Assembly: GCF_000152965.1 (NCBI RefSeq)
Contig: NZ_CH902583.1
Span: 631,676-695,675 of the forward strand
DNA: 64,000 nt
Reading direction: 5' to 3'
Source: Roseobacter sp. MED193
Lineage (GTDB): Bacteria > Pseudomonadota > Alphaproteobacteria > Rhodobacterales > Rhodobacteraceae
Shown here: piece after piece, positions 58,822-64,000 of the stretch
Layout of the letters: every line of letters starts with the position of its first letter
Position numbering within the stretch: position 1 is the first letter of the stretch
Made by a program: the position numbers and the translations under genes
Notes under the pieces: model-generated
What the model was told of the DNA's origin: nothing
Database searches by the model: none
Seen by the model: the letters and a program-made list of their open reading frames with translations, nothing else

Positions 58822-60183
58822 TTAACGACTGATCCGGGCGCCGCGATAGCCTGCGGCCTGAACTTTGCTCAACGCCTGCTCTGCCGCGTTCAAATCTGCA
58901 AAGGGACCGGCCAAAACAACCTTATAGGGGACACCCTTTCGCGAGACATTGCCAAGACGCACGGGAACACCAGTTGCCGCCAAGGCCTGGGCGGCCTGCT
59001 GGGCAGCGTCGCGATCAGAGAATGTTGCCGCGCGCACATAGCGCGACTGAGAGGCTTTGGGAATGTCCAGGGTCGCTCCCGGGGCCGAACGGCTGGAAAG
59101 GCGCAGCACCAGCCCGCCCCTAGCGTCACCTTCAAAGGAGTCCTGACGGGTGTCGGTGGCTGTCACAACCTGACGATCCAAAGGCAGGTCCCGCAAACGG
59201 CGTGGCTGGCCATTGGACCAAATCGCCGCCATCTGCGCATCGCCCCGGGCGGTGCGCACTCCCCGCATTGGGTTCATTCGGTCATCCCCCCGCTCAACCC
59301 GGACATAGCCCGCAGGCACCTCGGTCTGGCTCGTCAAAATGGCTGGACGCAAATCCCGCTCTGCACGGCGAAGGTTCAAGCGGTCATCCTCCCAAACCGG
59401 TTTGTATCCGGCTGGGGTCACCAAATCCTGACTATGACGCTGCTGTTGATAGACATGCACAGGCAACACTCTGGTATTGGGGGTCAACTGTAGGGAAGAT
59501 TGCGGACCTATGCCGCTGCCGTTTCCATAGCTCACAGGCGATTTAGCCTGGGGACCACAGCGCACGCCACTTTGATTGCTGTATTGCTGACTGATCGCCG
59601 AGGCACCGGCACAGCCATTGCTTTGGGGCTGGCCTGTTGCCGCGGGCGCCGCAACACGCGGCTGAGGGCTTTGGGCGGCGGGAGCCGCCTGTATCGTCAC
59701 AGGGGCCGCAACCGTTCTGCGCGGTGCCTTGGGAGCAGGGGTCACCCGCGCGGTGGTGGTTTGTGGCGTGCGCCGCACCCGCGTCGTGGTCACGACAGTT
59801 GGTTCAGCAGGCGCAGCCGCGCGTGTTCTACGCGGTTTTGGCGCGGGTGCGGCGGTATCGCTGCCATTCAACGTGATCTGTTCCGGTGGCGCGCTTTGCG
59901 TCGGGCGCGCCGTCGTCCCTGCAACGGCTGTGGGCTGATATCCGCAAAGCTGTTTGCGATTGCGCGCCACCCGAGGCACCCAGTTCACATTGCCATCTAT
60001 ACCAGCGCGAATATACACGCAGCCGCGGCTATCAACGAACTGTTTTCCCTTATAGGAGGCCGGAGGAAATTGTGCTGGCGGGCTGACCGATCGCAGGGTC
60101 TGCGCCTGAACTCCCGCCGTTTGGACGGAAACCGCAGCAGAACTCGCTATGATGGCAAGCGCGACAATTCTTGTTAGTTTCAT
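58822..60183 (-). CDS. Exported SPOR-domain protein
   Basis: The 453-aa protein begins with a signal peptide (MKLTRIVALAIIASSAAVSVQ) and ends with a SPOR domain (about 375-453: RYVRAATFSDRDAAQQAAQALAATG ... PYKVVLAGPF), which binds glycan strands without peptide side chains at division sites. The middle (about 95-200) is a low-complexity Pro/Ala/Thr/Arg linker. A conserved FVDSRGCVYIRAGIDGNVNWVPRV-type block (about 53-75) is typical of alphaproteobacterial members. The start at 60183 is chosen because it begins the signal peptide; the ribosome site is weak. Confidence 0.85.
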   Translation of the reverse strand: MKLTRIVALAIIASSAAVSVQTAGVQAQTLRSVSPPAQFPPASYKGKQFVDSRGCVYIRAGIDGNVNWVPRVARNRKQLCGYQPTAVAGTTARPTQSAPPEQITLNGSDTAAPAPKPRRTRAAAPAEPTVVTTTRVRRTPQTTTARVTPAPKAPRRTVAAPVTIQAAPAAQSPQPRVAAPAATGQPQSNGCAGASAISQQYSNQSGVRCGPQAKSPVSYGNGSGIGPQSSLQLTPNTRVLPVHVYQQQRHSQDLVTPAGYKPVWEDDRLNLRRAERDLRPAILTSQTEVPAGYVRVERGDDRMNPMRGVRTARGDAQMAAIWSNGQPRRLRDLPLDRQVVTATDTRQDSFEGDARGGLVLRLSSRSAPGATLDIPKASQSRYVRAATFSDRDAAQQAAQALAATGVPVRLGNVSRKGVPYKVVLAGPFADLNAAEQALSKVQAAGYRGARISR

Positions 60184-60321
60184 AGCTGAGCCCCACAATA
60201 TATGGGGTCAGAATGCCTGAATATGGCAAATGAGTAAAGCCGCCTTTGGCAACAATGTGGCAGCAATCGGGCAAATAGTTGCACGATTGCTGCCTTTGCG
60301 TAACATCCCAGAAAGACCGGT

Positions 60322-60954
60322 CTATTTAGTACCAAACATCCGGTCACCAGCATCGCCAAGACCCGGCATGATATAGCCCTTTTCGTTCAATTCACGGTCC
60401 AAAGAAGCCGTGACAATCGGTACATCTGGGTGGGCCTCTTTCATCCGTGCCACACCTTCAGGGGCAGCCAGCAGGCAGAGGAAACGAATGTTTGTGGCAC
60501 CTGCTTCTTTCAGCAGATCAATCGCCGCCGCTGAGGAATTGCCGGTGGCCAGCATCGGATCCACCGCAATCACCATACGATCACCGAGCTCTTTTGGGGC
60601 TTTGAAATAATACTGCACAGGCTGCAGGGTTTCTTCATCCCGGTAGAGCCCAACAAAACCAACACGTGCCGAGGGTACCAGTTCAAGCACCCCGTCCAAC
60701 ATGCCGTTGCCCGCCCGCAGGATTGAAACCAACGCCAGCTTTTTGCCAGCCAAAATGGGCGAGTCCATGGTTTCCATCGGCGTATCTATGGAGGTATTGG
60801 TCAGCGGCAACTCGCGGGTGATCTCATAGGCCAGAAGCTGGGTGATCTCATGCAGCAAACGACGGAACTCAGAGGTCGAGGTGGCCTTATCGCGCATCAA
60901 TGTGAGCTTGTGCTGTACCAGCGGGTGATCAACAACGGTAAGGTGTTCGCTCAT
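60322..60954 (-). CDS. upp: Uracil phosphoribosyltransferase
   Basis: Upp makes UMP from uracil and PRPP. The 210-aa protein matches the family length, with the PRPP-binding motif [18 protein letters not shown] and the uracil-binding C-terminal [23 protein letters not shown] precedes the start. It lies 91 bases after deoB in the same direction and completes a nucleoside/base salvage set. Confidence 0.96.
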   Translation of the reverse strand: MSEHLTVVDHPLVQHKLTLMRDKATSTSEFRRLLHEITQLLAYEITRELPLTNTSIDTPMETMDSPILAGKKLALVSILRAGNGMLDGVLELVPSARVGFVGLYRDEETLQPVQYYFKAPKELGDRMVIAVDPMLATGNSSAAAIDLLKEAGATNIRFLCLLAAPEGVARMKEAHPDVPIVTASLDRELNEKGYIMPGLGDAGDRMFGTK

Positions 60955-61004
60955 TTGGGCTCTCTCCTACTATGAATTCCAACGTCCTTAACCGCGGGTT
61001 TATG

Positions 61005-61031
61005 CCCGCTGCCCCTGTCAGGGCAAGCGGG
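61005..61031. other. Hairpin between deoB and upp
   Basis: CCCGCTGCCCC and GGGCAAGCGGG pair with one bulge or mismatch around a short loop. On plus it is followed by TTTTG; on minus, the direction of the genes, no T-tract follows. It may be a processing or stability element within the salvage operon. Confidence 0.4.
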
Positions 61032-61045
61032 TTTTGATCTGATGG

Positions 61046-62257
61046 TCAAAGAAAGCTACGACCAGGCCCCAGTGCCGCTACATTTAAGTGCGCCGCAACC
61101 GAGGCGGCAACATCAACAAAGGCGCGCTGACCAAGAGATCCGGCCCCGTAGCCTGCAACCAAAACCGGCACCTGCTCACGGGTGTGATCTGTTCCCGGCC
61201 AGCTGGGGTCATTGCCGTGATCAGCGGTCAACAGAAGCATGTCACCGGGGCGCAGGCGCGTCAGCAGCTTGCCAAGCTCGGCATCAAACCACTCCAGCGC
61301 ACGGGCATAGCCCGCGATGTCACGGCGATGGCCATACAGACTGTCAAATTCAACAAAATTGGCAAAGGTCAAGCTGCCCTCTTCCGCCGTATCAATAGCC
61401 CGGGACAGATGTTGCATCAGCTGCGCGTCCGGGCCTTTTTCCAACGTATCAATTCCGGACATGGTGAAGATATCGCCAATCTTGCCAATGGCATGCACTC
61501 TGTTGCCTGCCGCCTGCACCCAATTGGTCAACACCGGCGCTGGCGGGGCAATGGCAAAATCACGCCGGTTGGCGGTGCGCGTAAACCCTGCCTCTTCGGT
61601 TCCAACAAAGGGGCGCGCAATGACCCGCCCCACCTTCATCTCATGCAGACGCGGAGCCACAGCGCGGCACAAATCCAACAAACGTTCCAGCCCAAAGCTC
61701 TCTTCATGGGCGGCGATCTGAAACACGCTGTCAGCTGAGGTGTAGCAGATCGGCTGACCGCTGCGCAGATGCGCCGCACCATGGCGCGCGATGATATCCG
61801 TGCCCGAGGCATGGCAATTGCCCAAGATCCCGGTGGTGCCAGCCGTTTGTGCCACAAAACGGGTCAAATCGTCAGGAAAGGCCGGATCGCTATCGGGGAA
61901 ATAGCACCAATCCCAGGGCACTGGCAGCCCGGCCAGCTCCCAATGACCCGACGGGGTGTCCTTGCCCAGACTGACCTCGGCAGCGCAGCCCCAAAGTCCT
62001 CTGGGTTCGGTCTCAAACCCCGGGAGTGGCACCGAGGAGGCAAGGCGCGCAGCAGCGCCCAATCCCAAGCGTTCAAGATTGGGCAGTTGCAACGGACCGG
62101 TACGCCCCTGCTCGGCCCGACCCTCGGCACAGGCCTGGGCAATATGGGCCAGCGTATTGGCACCGAGATCGGGCAGATCCCCGTTGTAAAAGGCACTGGC
62201 ATCCGGCGCGCCGCCAATGCCAACAGAATCCATCACCACCAGAAAGGCACGGGCCAT
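61046..62257 (-). CDS. deoB: Phosphopentomutase
   Basis: DeoB interconverts ribose- or deoxyribose-1-phosphate and the 5-phosphate. The 403-aa protein has the alkaline-phosphatase-superfamily metal sites DSVGIGGAPDA at the start and TADHGNDPSWPGTDHTREQVP near the end, and the active-site Thr in GKDTPSGHWE. The start overlaps the deoA stop by one base (TGATG), so the two are translated together. Confidence 0.96.
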   Translation of the reverse strand: MARAFLVVMDSVGIGGAPDASAFYNGDLPDLGANTLAHIAQACAEGRAEQGRTGPLQLPNLERLGLGAAARLASSVPLPGFETEPRGLWGCAAEVSLGKDTPSGHWELAGLPVPWDWCYFPDSDPAFPDDLTRFVAQTAGTTGILGNCHASGTDIIARHGAAHLRSGQPICYTSADSVFQIAAHEESFGLERLLDLCRAVAPRLHEMKVGRVIARPFVGTEEAGFTRTANRRDFAIAPPAPVLTNWVQAAGNRVHAIGKIGDIFTMSGIDTLEKGPDAQLMQHLSRAIDTAEEGSLTFANFVEFDSLYGHRRDIAGYARALEWFDAELGKLLTRLRPGDMLLLTADHGNDPSWPGTDHTREQVPVLVAGYGAGSLGQRAFVDVAASVAAHLNVAALGPGRSFL

Positions 62258-63561
62258 CAGCTGATCCTCTCATAGATGAGCGGCAATTGCTCTGGCGCTT
62301 GCGCGGTGATGCTCATGGCCCCCAGCACAGCGGCCTCGGCCTCCTGAGCGGCCGTTTCACGGGCTGCATGAACGCGCGCCAGCACCTCGTCGGCTTCGAC
62401 CCATTGGCCCAGACGCACCACATCACTGAGACCAACCGCAGGATCCACCTGATCCCCCTCAACCATACGCCCACCGCCCAGTTGCACCACACAAAGCCCC
62501 AGGGCCTCCCCATCTATCGCAGAGACATAGCCGGCCTGGGGCGCCGAAACCTCGTGGATGACCGGGGCCACGGGCAGATAACGGCGCCAGTGGCTGGCAA
62601 AATCATCAGGCCCACCCTGGGCGGCAACCATGCGACCAAAGCGCTGAGCGACCCGCCCACTCAGCAGGGCTTCGGTTATCAGGCGCGCACCCTCCGCCTC
62701 ATCCTTCGCCAGACCAGCATGGGTCAACAAGACCCCCGAAAGCTCTGCGGTGATATCGATCAGCGGACACGGCGCGCCTGCGGTGAGCGCCTGCATCACC
62801 TCGGCCACCTCAAGCCCATTGCCGAGCGCCCGTGCAATGGGTTGGTTCATATCGGTGATCAGTGCCGTGGTCTTGCATCCTGCCGCATTGGCAGTATCGA
62901 CCAGAGAACGCGCCAAAGCCCGCGCCTCTTCAAGGGTTTTCATAAAGGCGCCAGAGCCGATTTTCACGTCCAGCACCAGCGCTTCTGGACTGGCTGCAAG
63001 CTTTTTCGACAGGATCGAAGCGGTGATCAGATCCAGGCTCTCCACCGTTGCGGTGACATCTCGAATGGCATAAAGCCGCTTGTCCGCAGGCGCAATGCGC
63101 CCGGTGGCGCCAACTATGGCGCAGCCAACCTCGGCGGTGATCTTATGAAGGCGCTGTTCAGAGACCTGAGTAGCGACGCCCGGAATGGCCTCCATCTTGT
63201 CGAGGGTTCCCCCGGTATGCCCCAGGCCGCGCCCTGAAATCATCGGCACGTAAACCCCGCATTCCGCCAAGGCAGGCGCCAGCAGCAGTGAAACACAATC
63301 GCCCACCCCGCCTGTGGAGTGCTTGTCCATGACCGGCCCCGGCAGGTCCCAGTGCAAGACATCGCCGCTGTCGCGCATGGCCAGCGTCAGGGCGCGGCGC
63401 GCGGGCTGGTCCAGCCCCTGCAGGCAGACTGCCATAGCAAAGGCCCCGGCCTGGGCGTCGCTGACCTCCCCATTGGCCAGCCCCCTGGAAAACCAGCTCA
63501 GCTCTGCCTCACTGGGTTGGCTGCCCCGGCGCAGGGCGGCAATGATCGCGCGTGCATCCAT
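62257..63561 (-). CDS. deoA: Thymidine phosphorylase
   Basis: DeoA splits thymidine or deoxyuridine into base and deoxyribose-1-phosphate, the substrate for DeoB. The 434-aa protein has the signature VMDKHSTGGVGD, KLAASPEALVLDVKIGSGAFM and the C-terminal pyrimidine nucleoside phosphorylase domain with its GGGR motif. It lies five bases after cdd and overlaps deoB by TGATG. Confidence 0.96.
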   Translation of the reverse strand: MDARAIIAALRRGSQPSEAELSWFSRGLANGEVSDAQAGAFAMAVCLQGLDQPARRALTLAMRDSGDVLHWDLPGPVMDKHSTGGVGDCVSLLLAPALAECGVYVPMISGRGLGHTGGTLDKMEAIPGVATQVSEQRLHKITAEVGCAIVGATGRIAPADKRLYAIRDVTATVESLDLITASILSKKLAASPEALVLDVKIGSGAFMKTLEEARALARSLVDTANAAGCKTTALITDMNQPIARALGNGLEVAEVMQALTAGAPCPLIDITAELSGVLLTHAGLAKDEAEGARLITEALLSGRVAQRFGRMVAAQGGPDDFASHWRRYLPVAPVIHEVSAPQAGYVSAIDGEALGLCVVQLGGGRMVEGDQVDPAVGLSDVVRLGQWVEADEVLARVHAARETAAQEAEAAVLGAMSITAQAPEQLPLIYERIS

Positions 63562-63566
63562 GAGGC

Positions 63567-63959
63567 TCAGCTCCGCGCCATGTGACCAGCATCAAAGGCG
63601 CCGGGCAATAGATCGCCAATGGTGGTCTCTTGCTCCACACCATCCAGAGTGCCCATGGTCACCTTCACATCGCCAGCGCCAAATTCCTTTAGCTTTTGTC
63701 GGCAGCCGCCACAGGGCGGTACGGGCTCAGGACTGTCAGCCACAACATAGACCTCGGCCAATTCGCGCTCGCCAGCGGCAACCATGGCGGCAATGGCGCC
63801 AGCCTCGGCGCAGGTGCCTTCGGGATAGGCGACATTTTCCACGTTGCAGCCCACATAGGTATTGCCCGCAGAGGTGCGGATCGCCGCTCCAACAAGGAAA
63901 TTGGAATAGGGCGCATGAGCATTCTTGCGCACGGCAAGGGCGGCATCTTTCAGGGTCAT
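63567..63959 (-). CDS. cdd: Cytidine deaminase
   Basis: Cdd turns cytidine and deoxycytidine into uridine and deoxyuridine. The 130-aa small tetrameric form has the zinc motif CAEAGAIAAM (Cys and catalytic Glu) and PCGGCRQKL with the two further Cys ligands. The ATG at 63959 overlaps the end of the upstream partial gene by TGATG; a GTG one codon earlier is also in frame. Confidence 0.95.
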   Translation of the reverse strand: MTLKDAALAVRKNAHAPYSNFLVGAAIRTSAGNTYVGCNVENVAYPEGTCAEAGAIAAMVAAGERELAEVYVVADSPEPVPPCGGCRQKLKEFGAGDVKVTMGTLDGVEQETTIGDLLPGAFDAGHMARS

Positions 63960-64000
63960 CACAGGGTCTCGCTTGCTAGGGCCAACAGGTAGGGCGAATA
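63959..64000 (-). CDS. 3' end of an unidentified gene upstream of cdd
   Basis: Thirteen codons in frame (YSPYLLALASETL) end in a TGA that overlaps the cdd start by one base (TGATG), as seen between deoA and deoB. Only the C-terminal tail is visible, so the product cannot be named; another nucleoside-salvage enzyme, for example a purine nucleoside phosphorylase, would fit the context. Confidence 0.4.
   Translation of the reverse strand, partial: YSPYLLALASETL

Noticed and set aside
1-64000. tRNA, rRNA, insertion sequences, prophage or CRISPR
   Set aside because: No cloverleaf-like, transposase, integrase, phage structural or spaced-repeat signal was noticed on either strand.

Overview
This window most likely comes from a Roseobacter-group member of the Rhodobacteraceae (Alphaproteobacteria). 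The support is: GC-rich coding DNA packed into operons with ATGA/TGATG overlaps; a lithotrophic sox cluster in the order soxR-S | V-W-X-Y-Z-A-B; a PhoX-type phosphatase; a fused MrpAB antiporter; an ImuA-ImuB-DnaE2 mutasome; and two inverted copies of an intergenic motif that I associate from memory with this family. I see no rRNA, tRNA, CRISPR array, insertion sequence or prophage.

Layout. 1-4900: thiosulfate oxidation (soxB 5' end, soxA, Z, Y, X, W, V on the minus strand; soxS and soxR on plus), with three candidate SoxR operators. 5100-9120: a YeeE/YedE sulfur-compound transporter, a Tat-exported PhoX phosphatase and a DUF302 protein. 9290-12130: a translationally coupled pair of a ThDP enzyme and a class III CoA-transferase, substrate unknown. 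12400-18550: a TTC38-like TPR protein and an osmoregulated periplasmic glucan operon (opgC-opgG/D-opgH). 18750-20130: a secreted PHB-depolymerase-like hydrolase and a rhodanese on minus. 20420-26500: a structured leader followed by mrpAB-C-D-E-F-G. 26650-29880: selenium metabolism (a SelD-oxidoreductase fusion convergent with mnmH). 29950-37480: housekeeping genes (SRAP, DUF1992, 5'-nucleotidase, DUF952, DUF1330, pyrD, ArsC-like, MATE, two PaaI thioesterases).

37620-46900 holds two MerR regulators followed by a beta-oxidation operon: two acyl-CoA dehydrogenases, a 70-aa unknown, a GST, a thiolase, a cupin and a FadJ-type trifunctional protein. 47040-52400 is imuA-imuB-dnaE2. 52600-54700 is a more accessory patch: a Hint-fold protein lacking the catalytic Cys, a sulfotransferase, a large inverted repeat and an AT-rich DUF5071 gene. 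54790-58590 has a DMT exporter divergent from an acyl-CoA synthetase, then a membrane protein that looks like an M48 peptidase without its zinc histidines. 58820-64000 has a SPOR-domain protein and nucleoside salvage genes (upp, deoB, deoA, cdd).

How the genes work together: SoxXA, SoxYZ and SoxB oxidise thiosulfate in the periplasm. SoxV, SoxW and SoxS handle the reductant and thiol state, and SoxR, with the two persulfide-sensing cysteines, probably represses three transcription units. No wholly new system is proven here. The observations I would follow up first are the SoxR operator between soxA and soxB, the paired-helix leader of the mrp operon, the ThDP/CoA-transferase pair, the inverted copies of the intergenic repeat, and the Hint and M48-like proteins with missing catalytic residues.
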